DNA from: Paraburkholderia sp. BL25I1N1
GTDB lineage: Bacteria > Pseudomonadota > Gammaproteobacteria > Burkholderiales > Burkholderiaceae
Assembly (NCBI RefSeq): GCF_003002025.1
Contig: NZ_PVZB01000004.1
Span: 186,001-250,000, forward strand
DNA: 64,000 nucleotides
Direction: 5' to 3'
Positions 38,011-48,473 of this stretch are shown here, piece by piece (positions within the stretch are counted from its first letter, which is position 1; each line of letters opens with the position of its first letter). The translations under genes and the position numbers were made by a program. The notes beneath the pieces are model-generated. The model did not search any database, was not told the DNA's origin, and was given only the letters and a program-made list of their open reading frames with translations.

Positions 38011-38646
38011 ATGTCCCAATACTTCCGGCTTCATCCTGATAACCCGCAGCCGCGCCTCGTCAAGCAGGCCGTGCAGATCATCAACGATGGCGGCGTGGTC
38101 GCGTTGCCGACGGATTCGAGCTACGCGCTCGCCTGCCATCTGGACGACAAGGACGCGGTCGAGCGTCTGCGGCGCATTCGCGGACTCGACGAGAAGCAGT
38201 TGCTGTCGCTGCTGGTGCGCGACCTGTCGGAACTCGCCAATTTCGCGATGGTGGACAACCGCCAATACCGGCTGATCAAATCGGTGACGCCGGGTCCGTA
38301 CGTGTTCGTCCTGCAAGCCACCAAGGAAGTGCCGCGGCGCCTGTCGCATCCGTCGCGCAAGACCATCGGGCTGCGCGTGCCGGATCACGCGATCACGCTG
38401 GCGATTCTCGAAGAACTCGGCCAGCCGCTGCTCGGCTCGACGCTGATCATGCCGGGCGAAACCCAGCCGTTGAATGACCCCGAAGAAATCCGCGAGCGCC
38501 TCGAGAAGCAATTGGATCTGGTGATCGACGGCGGTCCGTGCGCGTGCGAGCCGTCCACGGTGATCGATCTGACCGGCGCGGAACCGGTGCTGGTGCGGCC
38601 GGGGCGTGGCTCGCTGGCGCCGTTCGGCCTCGAAGAAACGGCATGA
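38011..38646 (+). CDS. Sua5/YciO/YrdC family protein (YciO type)
   Basis: A 211-residue YrdC-fold protein. The core has VVALPTDSSYALACHLDD, KQLLSLLVRDLSELANF, SVTPGPYVFVLQATKEVPRRL, TIGLRVPDH and PCACEPSTVIDLTG. YrdC/Sua5 makes threonylcarbamoyl-AMP for tRNA t6A; the YciO subgroup is related but its role is less certain, and a separate essential copy usually exists elsewhere. The start MSQYFRLHPDNPQPRLVKQA is the YciO form. It follows the PHP gene and precedes the M50 protease gene. Confidence 0.92.
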   Translation: MSQYFRLHPDNPQPRLVKQAVQIINDGGVVALPTDSSYALACHLDDKDAVERLRRIRGLDEKQLLSLLVRDLSELANFAMVDNRQYRLIKSVTPGPYVFVLQATKEVPRRLSHPSRKTIGLRVPDHAITLAILEELGQPLLGSTLIMPGETQPLNDPEEIRERLEKQLDLVIDGGPCACEPSTVIDLTGAEPVLVRPGRGSLAPFGLEETA

Positions 38647-38693
38647 GTGAAAGCGGACAGACGCACGCAATCGCGTTGTTACAATAACGAGTT

Positions 38694-39356
38694 ATGGATT
38701 CTTCCCTGATACAGACCATTGCGGTGTACGCGCTGCCGGTGATTTTCGCCATCACGCTGCACGAAGCCGCCCATGGTTACGTCGCGCGCTGGCTCGGCGA
38801 CAATACCGCTTATGTGCTCGGCCGCGTCTCCGTCAATCCGATGCGGCATATCGATCCGCTCGGCACGATCGCGATTCCCTTGCTGCTGTACTTCGCCACG
38901 AGCGGCGCGTTCATGTTCGGCTACGCCAAACCGGTGCCGGTCGCCTTCGGCAACCTGCGCAATCCGCGTTGGGGCAGCCTGTGGGTCGCGGCCGCGGGCC
39001 CGGCCTGCAATTTCGTGCAGGCGGTGATCTGGGGGCTGTTCGGCGTCGCGCTCGCGGTCATGAACGTGGACGAGCCGTTCTTCACGCGCATGGCGGGCGC
39101 GGGCGTCGGCGTGAATCTCGTGCTCGGCGTGCTCAACCTGTTTCCGCTGCCGCCGCTCGACGGCGGCCGTGTGCTAATGGCGCTGCTGCCGCCGCGGCAG
39201 TCCATCACGCTGTCGCGCCTCGAACCGTACGGGTTTTTCATCGTAATGGCGCTGGTCATGACGGGCACGCTCACGCGATACTGGCTGAACCCGCTGGTCA
39301 CGATCGGCTACAGCGCGATCACCGCCATTCTGACTCCCCTTGTTTCGCTTTTCTAG
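38694..39356 (+). CDS. Site-2 protease family membrane metalloprotease (M50)
   Basis: A 220-residue integral membrane protein with the zinc motif HEAAHGY (near residue 23) in the first helix and a second metal motif NLFPLPPLDGGRVL near residue 150. About five to six membrane helices. It lacks a PDZ domain, so it is a short S2P-like protein, not RseP. Substrate unknown. TACAAT at 38680-38685 lies only eight bases before the ATG. trpS begins six bases after its stop, so the pair is probably one transcript. Confidence 0.9.
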   Translation: MDSSLIQTIAVYALPVIFAITLHEAAHGYVARWLGDNTAYVLGRVSVNPMRHIDPLGTIAIPLLLYFATSGAFMFGYAKPVPVAFGNLRNPRWGSLWVAAAGPACNFVQAVIWGLFGVALAVMNVDEPFFTRMAGAGVGVNLVLGVLNLFPLPPLDGGRVLMALLPPRQSITLSRLEPYGFFIVMALVMTGTLTRYWLNPLVTIGYSAITAILTPLVSLF

Positions 39357-39362
39357 ATAACC

Positions 39363-40565
39363 ATGTTCCCAGACCGTATCTTCTCCGGCATGCGGCCCAC
39401 CGGGTCGTTGCACCTCGGCCACTATCACGGCGTGCTGAAAAACTGGGTGCGGCTGCAGTCCGAGTACCCGTGCTTTTTTTGTGTGGTCGACTGGCATGCG
39501 CTGACCACGCACTACGAAACGCCCGAAGTGATCGAAAAGAATGTCTGGGACGTGCTGATCGACTGGCTGGCCTCCGGCATCGATCCGGCGCAGGCCACGC
39601 TGTTCATTCAGAGCAAGGTGCCCGAGCATGCCGAACTGGCGCTGCTGCTCGGCATGAGCACGCCGCTCGGCTGGCTCGAACGCGTGCCGACCTACAAGGA
39701 GCAGCAGGAGAAGCTGAAGGACAAGGATCTGTCCACTTACGGCTTCCTCGGCTATCCGGTGCTGATGGCGGCGGACATTCTGCTGTATCGCGGCTCGCTC
39801 GTGCCGGTTGGCGAAGACCAGGTGCCGCACGTTGAAATGACGCGCGAAATCGCGCGCCGTTTCAACTATCTGTACGGCCGCGAACCGGGCTTCGAAGAGA
39901 AGGCCAACGACGCCGCGAAAAAGCTCGGGGGCAAGCGCGCCAAGCTCTACCACGAGCTGCGCAACGCCTACCAGCAGGAAGGCGACGACGAAGCGCTCGA
40001 ACAGGCGCGCGCCATGTTGCAGGAGTCGCAGAGCCTGTCGATGAACGACCGCGAGCGCCTGTTCGGCTACCTCGAAGGTTCGCGCAAGATCATTCTGGTC
40101 GAGCCGCAAGCGATGTTGACGGAAGCGTCGCGCATGCCGGGTCTCGATGGCCAGAAAATGTCGAAGTCGTACGGCAACACGATCGGCCTGCGTGAAGATG
40201 CGGAGACCATCACGAAGAAAGTCCGCACCATGCCGACCGATCCGGCTCGCGTGCGCCGCACCGATCCGGGCGACCCCGACAAATGCCCGGTGTGGCAGCT
40301 TCATCAGGTCTACACGGACGAAGCCACCCACGAATGGGTGCAGAAGGGTTGCCGCACGGCCGGCATTGGCTGCCTCGAGTGCAAGCAACCGGTGATCGAA
40401 GGCATCCTGCGCGAGCAGCAGCCCATGCTCGAGCGCGCGCAGAAGTACATGGACGATCCGTCGCTGTTGCGCGCGATCGTTGCCGACGGTTGCGACAAGG
40501 CCCGCCGGTTCGCCACGGAAACGATGCGCGACGTACGCGAAGCCATGGGGCTCTCGTACAACTGA
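39363..40565 (+). CDS. trpS: Tryptophanyl-tRNA synthetase
   Basis: A 400-residue class I synthetase. The HIGH-like motif is SLHLGHYHG near residue 16 and KMSKS is exact (LDGQKMSKSYGNTIGL near residue 262). Length exceeds E. coli TrpS (334) because of an insertion around residues 170-225 (FEEKANDAAKKLGGKRAKLYHELRNAYQQEGDDEALEQARAML), typical for Burkholderia. The C-terminal part has three Cys (KGCRTAGIGCLECKQ) of unknown use. It follows the M50 protease gene by six bases. Confidence 0.96.
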   Translation: MFPDRIFSGMRPTGSLHLGHYHGVLKNWVRLQSEYPCFFCVVDWHALTTHYETPEVIEKNVWDVLIDWLASGIDPAQATLFIQSKVPEHAELALLLGMSTPLGWLERVPTYKEQQEKLKDKDLSTYGFLGYPVLMAADILLYRGSLVPVGEDQVPHVEMTREIARRFNYLYGREPGFEEKANDAAKKLGGKRAKLYHELRNAYQQEGDDEALEQARAMLQESQSLSMNDRERLFGYLEGSRKIILVEPQAMLTEASRMPGLDGQKMSKSYGNTIGLREDAETITKKVRTMPTDPARVRRTDPGDPDKCPVWQLHQVYTDEATHEWVQKGCRTAGIGCLECKQPVIEGILREQQPMLERAQKYMDDPSLLRAIVADGCDKARRFATETMRDVREAMGLSYN

Positions 40566-40582
40566 CGAGCGGCGCTGATCTC

Positions 40583-41185
40583 ATGAGTATTTCCGCTGCT
40601 GCCGCCGTGCATGGATTGGGCGAGCCGTCGCCGTGGGTGCGCGATTGGGCGCATCTGGTCGCGAAGGGCGGCGCTGTGCTCGACGTCGCGTCCGGAGCGG
40701 GGCGGCATGCGCGTTTCTTTACGTCGCTTGGGCATCCGGTAACCGCCATCGACCGCGACGCGGCGGCGCTCGACGCGCTGCGCGGCGAGCCGCTCGTCAC
40801 TCCGCTCCAGGCCGATCTCGAAGGCGCCGCGTGGCCTCTGCCGGCTGACGCGAAATTCGCCGCCGTCGTGGTGACGAATTACCTGCACCGGCCGCTCTTT
40901 CCGCAGCTTCTGGACGCGCTCGCGCCCGGCGGCGTACTGGTTTACGAGACCTTCGCGCAAGGAAACGAAAGCGTCGGCAAACCCTCTAATCCGGCGTTTC
41001 TGCTGGCGCCGGGCGAGCTCCTCGACCGTGTGCGCGGCCGGCTCCGGGTCGTCGCTTTTCAGGACGGTTTTCTCGCGCAGCCGCGCCCGGCCTACGTCCA
41101 GCGGATCTGCGCAATTCTGGAGGCGGAGCGCTCAGTCGACCCCGCGCAGGCGGCACCCCCGCCTTGTTACGAGTTGGCTGGCTAA
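40583..41185 (+). CDS. Class I SAM-dependent methyltransferase
   Basis: A 200-residue methyltransferase with motif I (AVLDVASGAGRHARFFTSLG near residue 33), an acidic motif II (ITAIDRDAAALDAL in pattern) and motif IV-like KFAAVVVTNYLHRPLFPQLLDAL. It resembles TehB-like small methyltransferases; the acceptor is unknown. It begins 17 bases after trpS and ends 43 bases before dapA, within one co-directional run. A probable dapA -10 (TACAAT) starts five bases after its stop. Confidence 0.88.
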   Translation: MSISAAAAVHGLGEPSPWVRDWAHLVAKGGAVLDVASGAGRHARFFTSLGHPVTAIDRDAAALDALRGEPLVTPLQADLEGAAWPLPADAKFAAVVVTNYLHRPLFPQLLDALAPGGVLVYETFAQGNESVGKPSNPAFLLAPGELLDRVRGRLRVVAFQDGFLAQPRPAYVQRICAILEAERSVDPAQAAPPPCYELAG

Positions 41186-41190
41186 TCCGC

Positions 41191-41228
41191 TACAATCGCG
41201 GTTTACCTGATCAAATTCATGGCGTTTC

Positions 41229-41236
<8 letters not shown>
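41191..41236 (+). promoter_or_regulatory. dapA -10 element and five-codon upstream frame
   Basis: TACAAT (41191-41196) is followed by a mini-frame, ATG at 41219 to TAA at 41234-41236, encoding MAFHD. It overlaps the dapA ATG (41229) out of frame. No Shine-Dalgarno motif is visible for either start. Confidence 0.45.
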
Positions 41237-42155
<919 letters not shown>

Positions 42156-42288
42156 GCGGATAGCGTCCGCGGCACCCAGTAGCGCTAACGAAAGCCTGCC
42201 ACCGGCACTCCCTTAACCGACGTCGATCCAGCCCACGTTCCCGGCACACAGAACCAAGGCACCGCGTTCCAGCATCACGAAGGACCTC

Positions 42289-43428
42289 ATGAAACGTTCC
42301 GCACTTTCCCTCCACGCAACCCGCATGGCGGCGCTGGCGCTTGCCCTCACGACGCTCGCCGGCTGTGACACGCTGAACGACTGGTTTGCTTCCGACCGCG
42401 TCAACTACAAGGGTGCGGGCAGCGCGCCGCCGCTCGCCGTTCCAAACGATTTGAGCACCACCAAGACCGACGAGCGGTATGTCGCACCGCCGGCCAATCT
42501 GGCATTGGGCGGCGCGCAGAAGCGCGCGGTGACGGCTGCCGGCAATACGACCGAAGGCCAGCCCAACGCGCAGGATCCGCTCGGCATGCATATCGAACGT
42601 GATGGCGATCGCCGCTGGCTGGTCGTCGACGGCCGCTCGCCGGATCAGCTCTGGCCGCAGTTGCAGGAGTTCTGGCAGGAAAACGGCTTCGCGCTGAAGA
42701 CCGACGCGCCGGCCACCGGCATCATGACGACCGACTGGGCGGAAAACCGCGCCAACATTCCGGACGACTGGTTCCGCCGCACGGTGGGCAAGGTCATCGA
42801 TTTCGCGTATTCGTCGGGCACGCGTGACAGCTTCCGCACACTCGTGTCGCGCGCGCCGGGCGACACGACCGACATCTCCATTACGCACAGCGCCATGGAG
42901 GAAGTGTTGACGGGGCAGGACAAGACGTCGTCGCGTTGGGAAGAGCGCCCGCGCGATCCGGCGCTCGAGGCCCTGTTCCTCACCAAGCTGATGCAGAAGT
43001 TCGGCCTGACCGAAGCGCAATCGAAGCAACTGCTGACCGACGCGCGCTCAGCGGTTGCGCCGGCCACGATCGACCAGAGCGCGGGCGCATCCACGCTCGA
43101 CCTGCCTGAGTCGTTCGACCGCGCGTGGCTGCGCGTGGGCCTCGCGCTCGACCGCACCAACTTTACCGTCGACAACCGCGATCGCGCGAAGGGCATCTAC
43201 TACGTGCGCTATGCGGACTCGATGCAGGAACTGAAGAAGGAGGGGCTGCTCGGCAAGCTGTTTTACAGCGGCAGTTCCTCGAAGAAGCCGAGCCAGGAAT
43301 TCCTCGTCAACGTGCGCTCGAAGGGCGACACGGTGACGCAGGTGGCGGTGCTGACGGCGAACGGGCAGGTCGATAATTCGTCCGACGCGCAGCGCATCGT
43401 GACGCTGCTGCACGCGCAACTGAACTAA
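42289..43428 (+). CDS. bamC: Outer membrane assembly lipoprotein BamC
   Basis: A 379-residue lipoprotein of the BAM complex. The signal peptide ends in a lipobox LAGC (Cys at residue 26). An unstructured N-terminus (SDRVNYKGAGSAPPLAVPNDLSTTKTDERYVAPP) that in E. coli binds BamA precedes two helix-grip domains (about residues 100-220 and 265-379). The dapA-bamC order is conserved. It ends seven bases before the next gene. Confidence 0.94.
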   Translation: MKRSALSLHATRMAALALALTTLAGCDTLNDWFASDRVNYKGAGSAPPLAVPNDLSTTKTDERYVAPPANLALGGAQKRAVTAAGNTTEGQPNAQDPLGMHIERDGDRRWLVVDGRSPDQLWPQLQEFWQENGFALKTDAPATGIMTTDWAENRANIPDDWFRRTVGKVIDFAYSSGTRDSFRTLVSRAPGDTTDISITHSAMEEVLTGQDKTSSRWEERPRDPALEALFLTKLMQKFGLTEAQSKQLLTDARSAVAPATIDQSAGASTLDLPESFDRAWLRVGLALDRTNFTVDNRDRAKGIYYVRYADSMQELKKEGLLGKLFYSGSSSKKPSQEFLVNVRSKGDTVTQVAVLTANGQVDNSSDAQRIVTLLHAQLN

Positions 43429-43435
43429 GCGGACT

Positions 43436-44209
43436 GTGAGGTTCGCGAGTCTCGGTAGCGGCAGTGAAGGCAATGCGTTGCTGGTGGAAGCGCAAAGCGG
43501 GGCAACCACCACACGCGTGTTGCTCGACTGCGGTTTTTCGGCCAAGGAAGTCGAGCGGCGTCTAACGCGGCTCGGCGCGAGCGTCGAGGGTCTCGACGCG
43601 ATATTGATCACGCATGAACATAGCGACCACATTGGCAGCGCGCTGACGCTGGCGCGCAAGTGGTCGATTCCGTTGTACATGAGCTGGGGCACCGCCCGCG
43701 CGGTGGGCGCCGACGAAGCCGATATCGACCTGCAGGTGCTGTGGGGCGATGAAGCGGTGGCGATCGGCGACCTCAGCATTCTTCCCTACACCGTTCCGCA
43801 TGACGCGCGCGAGCCGCTGCAATACGTGCTGTCGAACGGCGCGAGCCGGCTCGGCGTGCTGACGGATGTCGGCACCTCCACGCCGCATATCAGCTCGGTG
43901 CTGAGTGGCTGCGACGCGCTGGTGCTCGAATGCAATCACGACGTGCGGATGCTGGCGGGCAGCCGCTATCCGCAGTCACTGAAGGCGCGCATCGGCGGGA
44001 ATCATGGGCATTTGAACAACGACGCGGCGGCTGAAATTCTCGCCTCGCTCGATCGTTCGCGATTGCGCCATCTCGTTGCCGCGCATTTGAGCCAGCAGAA
44101 CAATCTGCCGGAACTGGCGCAGGCAGCGATGGCCGGTGTGCTGGGCGCGGCGCCGACGGAAGTGGTGGTGGCGTCCCAAGATGAGGGATTTGCGTGGCTG
44201 AGCGTGTGA
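43436..44209 (+). CDS. MBL fold metallo-hydrolase (YycJ/WalJ-like)
   Basis: A 257-residue metallo-beta-lactamase-fold protein starting at GTG (43436) with MRFASLGSGSEGNALLVEA. The metal motif ITHEHSDHIG lies near residue 58, with further ligands in LGVLTDVGTSTPHI, LECNHDVRML and NHGHLNN. Related YycJ proteins are 5'-3' DNA exonucleases; the role here is not shown. Seven bases separate it from bamC, suggesting cotranscription, and a strong terminator follows. Confidence 0.92.
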   Translation: MRFASLGSGSEGNALLVEAQSGATTTRVLLDCGFSAKEVERRLTRLGASVEGLDAILITHEHSDHIGSALTLARKWSIPLYMSWGTARAVGADEADIDLQVLWGDEAVAIGDLSILPYTVPHDAREPLQYVLSNGASRLGVLTDVGTSTPHISSVLSGCDALVLECNHDVRMLAGSRYPQSLKARIGGNHGHLNNDAAAEILASLDRSRLRHLVAAHLSQQNNLPELAQAAMAGVLGAAPTEVVVASQDEGFAWLSV

Positions 44210-44260
44210 CGCGCGTCTGACGCTGGATTTGCGCGCGGCAGACACCGCGGCGCCATGAAA

Positions 44261-44292
44261 AAAGCCCATAACGATTGCTCGTTATGGGCTTT
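44261..44292 (+). terminator. Terminator with perfect 14-bp stem
   Basis: AAAGCCCATAACGA and its exact complement enclose TTGC, with A-runs upstream and T's downstream. It serves the converging MBL gene and the BI-1 family gene. Confidence 0.9.
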
Positions 44293-44338
44293 GTCTTTCA
44301 GGGCTGTGGCGTTTCGAACGCCGCGCCCCAAACCAGGC

Positions 44339-45037
44339 TTAGTTGCGATTGCCGCCGAAGATGCCGAGCAGCGCCAGCAGATTCACGAACACGTTGTACA
44401 GATCCAGGTAGATCGCGAGCGTGGCGGTAATGTAATTCGTTTCACCGCCATTCACGACGCGCTGCACGTCGAACAGCATGTAGGCCGAGAAGATCACGAT
44501 GGCCATGACCGACACCGTGAGCATTAGCGCCGGCAGATGCAGGAACACGTTCGCGACCGACGCGAGCAGCAGCACGATCACGCCCATGAACAGCCACTTG
44601 CCGAGACCCGAGAAGTCGCGCTTGCTGACCGTGGCGATGGTTGCCATGGACGCGAAGATCACACCAGTGCCACCGAAGGCGAGCATGATCAGCGACGGGC
44701 CGTTCGAAAAACCGAGCACGAAGCTCAGGATGCGCGAGAGCATCAGGCCCATGAAGAACGTGAAGCCGAGCAGCACGAACACGCCGGCCGCGCTGTCTTT
44801 GGTCTTCTGAATGGCGAACATGAAGCCGAAGGCGATCGCGAAGAACGCCAGCATGCTCATGGCGGGACTCGTGGCGGCGAACAGCGAGAAACCGGTGGTG
44901 AGGCCCACCCACGCGCCCAGCACTGTCGGAATCATGGACAGCGCGAGCAGCCAGTAGGTGTTCCGTAGCACGCGGTTACGCGTTTCGACCGTGCTGACCG
45001 CGCCATTGCGGCCAAAGCTATACGGATGTTCGTTCAT
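44339..45037 (-). CDS. Bax inhibitor-1/YccA family membrane protein
   Basis: A 232-residue protein with about seven membrane helices (first from NTYWLLALSMIPTVLGAWVG, last from AIYLDLYNVFVNLLALLGIFG) and the family end FGGNRN. Bacterial relatives (YccA, YbhL) interact with FtsH or conduct ions such as calcium; which applies here is unknown. YccA is an FtsH substrate and the FtsH modulators hflK and hflC lie 11-14 kb downstream, which may be coincidence. The ATG at 45037 is preceded by AGGAGAG. Confidence 0.92.
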   Translation of the reverse strand: MNEHPYSFGRNGAVSTVETRNRVLRNTYWLLALSMIPTVLGAWVGLTTGFSLFAATSPAMSMLAFFAIAFGFMFAIQKTKDSAAGVFVLLGFTFFMGLMLSRILSFVLGFSNGPSLIMLAFGGTGVIFASMATIATVSKRDFSGLGKWLFMGVIVLLLASVANVFLHLPALMLTVSVMAIVIFSAYMLFDVQRVVNGGETNYITATLAIYLDLYNVFVNLLALLGIFGGNRN

Positions 45038-45329
45038 GGTCTCTCCTTACCTCAGAAGCGTGATGCGTATGGTTGTGAAGCGGGTTGTAGCAAGTGGTGC
45101 GGCGCCGGTAGGATTTCCCGCCGCCAGCAGCGCTCTCATCCCTAAGATTGGCGCGCGGGCGGGGAGTTTCAATACCGTCAAAATACCGCACCACCAACGC
45201 TACCAGTATTCGGAAACTCCTGCTTGGAGTCTTTCAATTCTGTAAGGGTTCAATCGCAATCATACACGGGAACATGCTACAATAGCGGATTCATTTGAAT
45301 CTGTAACCTCTTAATTTTTTGGAGTTTTT
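45038..45329 (+). promoter_or_regulatory. Divergent interval with extended -10 promoter for ndk
   Basis: The ndk promoter has an extended -10, TGCTACAAT (45275-45283), with no good -35. The leader (about 40 bases) is A/T-rich and ends in TTGGAG before the ndk ATG. No gene is supported in the rest of the gap. Confidence 0.6.
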
Positions 45330-45755
45330 ATGGCGATCGAACGCACCCTGTCGATTATCAAGCCGGACGCAGTGGCCAAGAACGTGATCGGCCAGATCTA
45401 CAGCCGTTTCGAAAACGCTGGTCTGAAGATCGTGGCTTCGCGCATGGTTCACCTGTCGCGCGCCGACGCGGAGAAGTTCTACGCTGTGCACGCTGCACGT
45501 CCGTTCTTCAAGGACCTGGTCGATTTCATGATCTCGGGCCCGGTCGTCGTGCAAGCGCTGGAAGGCGAGAACGCCATCCTGAAGCACCGTGATCTGATGG
45601 GTGCAACGGACCCGAAGAAGGCGGAAAAGGGCACGATCCGCGCCGACTTCGCCGACAGCATCGACGCGAACGCAGTGCATGGTTCGGACGCCGCTGAAAC
45701 CGCTGCCGTTGAAATCGCGTTCTTCTTCCCGCAAGTGAACGTGTACTCGCGCTAA
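45330..45755 (+). CDS. ndk: Nucleoside diphosphate kinase
   Basis: A 141-residue kinase balancing (d)NTP pools. The phospho-histidine lies in [10 protein letters not shown] (about His117), with the N-terminal [25 protein letters not shown] and ALEGENAI segments typical. Length is normal (141-143). The GGAG motif lies at good distance. It is the first gene of the long co-directional block and is followed by rlmN after 160 bases, with a hairpin in between. Confidence 0.98.
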   Translation: MAIERTLSIIKPDAVAKNVIGQIYSRFENAGLKIVASRMVHLSRADAEKFYAVHAARPFFKDLVDFMISGPVVVQALEGENAILKHRDLMGATDPKKAEKGTIRADFADSIDANAVHGSDAAETAAVEIAFFFPQVNVYSR

Positions 45756-45859
45756 GCAGAACTCCCGTGCGCGATTCGTGCAGCCGACCGGATTTATCGC
45801 ACGAATCGCCCGGCAAAGTAGTAAGGTAAAAGCAGCAGGAATGGGCGCGAACGGCATTG

Positions 45860-45885
45860 CGTTCATGCAGCTTGTTGCATGAACG
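45860..45885 (+). other. Perfect 10-bp hairpin ahead of rlmN
   Basis: CGTTCATGCA (45860-45869), loop GCTTGT, TGCATGAACG (45876-45885). It lies 30 bases before the rlmN start and has no U-run. Confidence 0.7.
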
Positions 45886-45915
45886 TAGTCTCGCACTGAA
45901 ATGGCAGGATTCGAT

Positions 45916-47067
45916 ATGACGAGCAGTCCCACCGTCAACCTTCTCGACCTCGACGCCCAAGGGCTTGTCGCTTACTGCGACAGTCTGGGCGAGAAGCCGT
46001 TTCGCGCCAAGCAATTGCAGCGCTGGATTCACCAATACAACGCTGCCGACTTCGACGGCATGACCGATCTCGCGAAGTCCTTGCGCGAAAAGCTCAAGGG
46101 GCGCGCCACGATCTCGATGCCGGGCATCGTCAGCGACAATATTTCGACCGACGGCACACGCAAGTGGCTGATCGACGTCGGCAACAGCAACGCGGTTGAA
46201 ACCGTCTACATTCCCGAAGAAACGCGTGGCACGCTGTGTGTGTCGTCGCAGGCCGGGTGTGCGGTCAACTGCCGTTTCTGTTCGACCGGCAAGCAGGGTT
46301 TCTCCCGCAATCTCACCACCGCTGAAATCATCGGCCAGTTGCGCATGGCCGAGTTCGCACTGCGCGCGTCGCGCGGCGCGGACGGCGGGCGCGCCACGGG
46401 TGGCGACGGCAAGGGCGAGCGGGTCGTCACGAACGTCGTGATGATGGGCATGGGCGAGCCGCTGCTCAATTACGACGCGGTCGTGCCGGCCATGCGCCTG
46501 ATGCTCGACGACAACGCCTACGGCCTGTCGCGCCGCCGTGTCACGCTGTCCACCTCGGGCGTCGTGCCCATGATGGACCGGCTCGGCGCCGATCTGCCGG
46601 TCGCGCTCGCGGTCTCCTTGCATGCGCCTAGCGATCCGCTGCGCGACATGCTCGTGCCGCTGAACAAGAAGTACCCGCTGCGCGAACTGATGGCGGCTTG
46701 CCAGCGTTATCTGAAGGTCGCGCCGCGCGATTTCATTACGTTTGAATATTGCATGCTCGACGGCGTGAACGACAGCGAGGCGCAAGCGCGCGAATTGCTC
46801 GCGGTCACGCGCGACGTGCCGTGCAAATTCAACCTGATCCCGTTCAATCCGTTCCCCGAATCGGGCCTCATCCGCTCGAAACCGGAGCAGATCAAGCGGT
46901 TTGCACAAGTATTGATGGACGCGGGCGTCGTCACTACGGTGCGCAAGACACGCGGCGATGATATCGACGCTGCCTGCGGTCAGTTGGCCGGCGCGGTGAA
47001 AGACCGCACTCGCCTCGCTGAGCGCACCGGGAAGGCAGCCAAGGTGATCGAGGTTCGCGGCGTGTAA
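45916..47067 (+). CDS. rlmN: Dual-specificity 23S rRNA/tRNA adenine-C2 methyltransferase RlmN
   Basis: A 383-residue radical SAM enzyme methylating A2503 of 23S rRNA and A37 of some tRNAs. The cluster motif is CAVNCRFC (CX3CX2C), and the second catalytic Cys is expected near the C-terminus in [12 protein letters not shown]. Other marks are the N-terminal [14 protein letters not shown] and [15 protein letters not shown]. The start at 45916 ([13 protein letters not shown]) has AGGA at good distance and is preferred over the ATG at 45901. It depends on an Fe-S cluster. Confidence 0.96.
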   Translation: MTSSPTVNLLDLDAQGLVAYCDSLGEKPFRAKQLQRWIHQYNAADFDGMTDLAKSLREKLKGRATISMPGIVSDNISTDGTRKWLIDVGNSNAVETVYIPEETRGTLCVSSQAGCAVNCRFCSTGKQGFSRNLTTAEIIGQLRMAEFALRASRGADGGRATGGDGKGERVVTNVVMMGMGEPLLNYDAVVPAMRLMLDDNAYGLSRRRVTLSTSGVVPMMDRLGADLPVALAVSLHAPSDPLRDMLVPLNKKYPLRELMAACQRYLKVAPRDFITFEYCMLDGVNDSEAQARELLAVTRDVPCKFNLIPFNPFPESGLIRSKPEQIKRFAQVLMDAGVVTTVRKTRGDDIDAACGQLAGAVKDRTRLAERTGKAAKVIEVRGV

Positions 47068-47283
47068 TCGCGCGGTGAAGGCAGGGCGCCCGCGTTCGGA
47101 GAAGCTCCGCGAACGCGCGACAACCTGCCGCGCCGGCGTCGATTGAAAAGAAAGTTTGCAGAAGCGATCGGAAGCGGCGCACAAGGCCGCACATTTTGTT
47201 ATAAACGGTCTGCGATTCGGACGTGAGGCTTTAGCCCGTCCGGCTCGCACGAGTGAAAAAGAATCGACGCGAAAGGATTTGGG

Positions 47284-48375
47284 ATGAGTGAGCCGCAGCA
47301 CCCGCAGCCGCAGGACACAGACACGAACGAAAGCCATCCGGCGCCGGTCGCACGGGCGGCGGTGCAGCCTGTTGTGCAGCCGGGCATGGATTCGTTGGCG
47401 GCGGTTGGCGCGCGCTTGACTCAATTGCGTGAATCGAAAGGCTGGACGATCGACGACGTGTCGGCGCGTTTGAAAGTGTCCGTCACCAAGTTGCGCGCGC
47501 TCGAATCGGGTGACATCAGCCACTTGCCGGATACGACCTTCGCGCTGGGCGTGGTGCGCAGCTACGCGAAAATGCTCGGTGCGGATCCCACGCCGTTCAC
47601 GGCGGCACTGCGCCGCGAAAAGGGAGTGCCCGCGCCGGATCTGTCGATGCCGGCGTCGTCGGGTAGGGACTTGCCGCGTGGCAAGGTATCGCTCTCGCTG
47701 GGCGGCAGTGGGCAAAAGAGCCGCTCGTGGCTGTGGGGCGTGGCGGCGGTGATCGTCGCGGTGATCGCGCTCGGCATGTGGCACACCAATGGCGGCGATT
47801 CGTCGGCCTGGCTGGCGCGCTTGAAAGCGAGCGCGAACGGTGCCACTGGCGGCGCAACCGGCGCATCGGGCGCGGTGGCGCAGGGCCAATCGGCAGGTTC
47901 GGAAGCGACTGCGGAAGAGGCTGCTTCAGCGCCGGATACGCAGGCGGCAGCGGAGAATGCAGCGTCGGCTACGCCGATGCCCGCGCCGCTCGCCACCGGT
48001 ACGGCACCTTCGTCGGCCCCGGCAGTTACGGCAATGATGGCCGCGCCTAAGACGGGCTCGCAGGCACCGGTTGGGACAACCGCACCGGGCGCGAGCGCGC
48101 CGGCGGCCATGGTGACGCCGGCTGCGGGTCAGTCGACCGTCGCGTTGAGCGTGAAGCAGGATAGCTGGTTCAGCGTGCGTGGCAAAGATGGCAAGGAAGT
48201 GTTCTCCGGCCTCGTGCACGCAGGCGATACCAAGGCAGTAACGGGCGAAGCGCCTTTCAAGGTCACGCTCGGCAACAGGGCCGGCCTCGACTCGCTGACG
48301 CTCGACGGCCAGCCGGTCGATCCCGCGAAATATGCGGCGGCCAAGGGCAACGTGGCGCGCTTCGCGCTGCCTTGA
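47284..48375 (+). CDS. rodZ: RodZ-like helix-turn-helix membrane protein
   Basis: A 363-residue cytoskeletal protein linked to MreB and rod shape. A cytoplasmic Xre-type HTH (about residues 38-105; LTQLRESKGWTIDDVSARLKVSVTKLRALESGDISHLPD) is followed by one membrane helix (about 148-168), an Ala/Ser/Pro-rich periplasmic linker and a C-terminal DUF4115 domain (STVALSVKQDSWFSVRGKDGKEVFSGLVHAGD). The rlmN-rodZ-ispG-hisS order is widely conserved. TATAAA at 47200-47205 could be its own -10. Confidence 0.93.
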   Translation: MSEPQHPQPQDTDTNESHPAPVARAAVQPVVQPGMDSLAAVGARLTQLRESKGWTIDDVSARLKVSVTKLRALESGDISHLPDTTFALGVVRSYAKMLGADPTPFTAALRREKGVPAPDLSMPASSGRDLPRGKVSLSLGGSGQKSRSWLWGVAAVIVAVIALGMWHTNGGDSSAWLARLKASANGATGGATGASGAVAQGQSAGSEATAEEAASAPDTQAAAENAASATPMPAPLATGTAPSSAPAVTAMMAAPKTGSQAPVGTTAPGASAPAAMVTPAAGQSTVALSVKQDSWFSVRGKDGKEVFSGLVHAGDTKAVTGEAPFKVTLGNRAGLDSLTLDGQPVDPAKYAAAKGNVARFALP

Positions 48376-48473
48376 CAGATACGGTATGCGCCGCGGCCAA
48401 CCGGTCCGCGGCGCTTTTTCAATTCAGGCGCGACGTCTTTTGTGTGGCGCATGCGGCGTAAATGGGTTTTTCG

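Noticed and set aside
45526..47889. A 787-codon open frame on the minus strand
   Set aside because: It is Arg/His-rich, runs antisense across ndk, rlmN and rodZ, and has no domain. Such frames are a by-product of high GC content.
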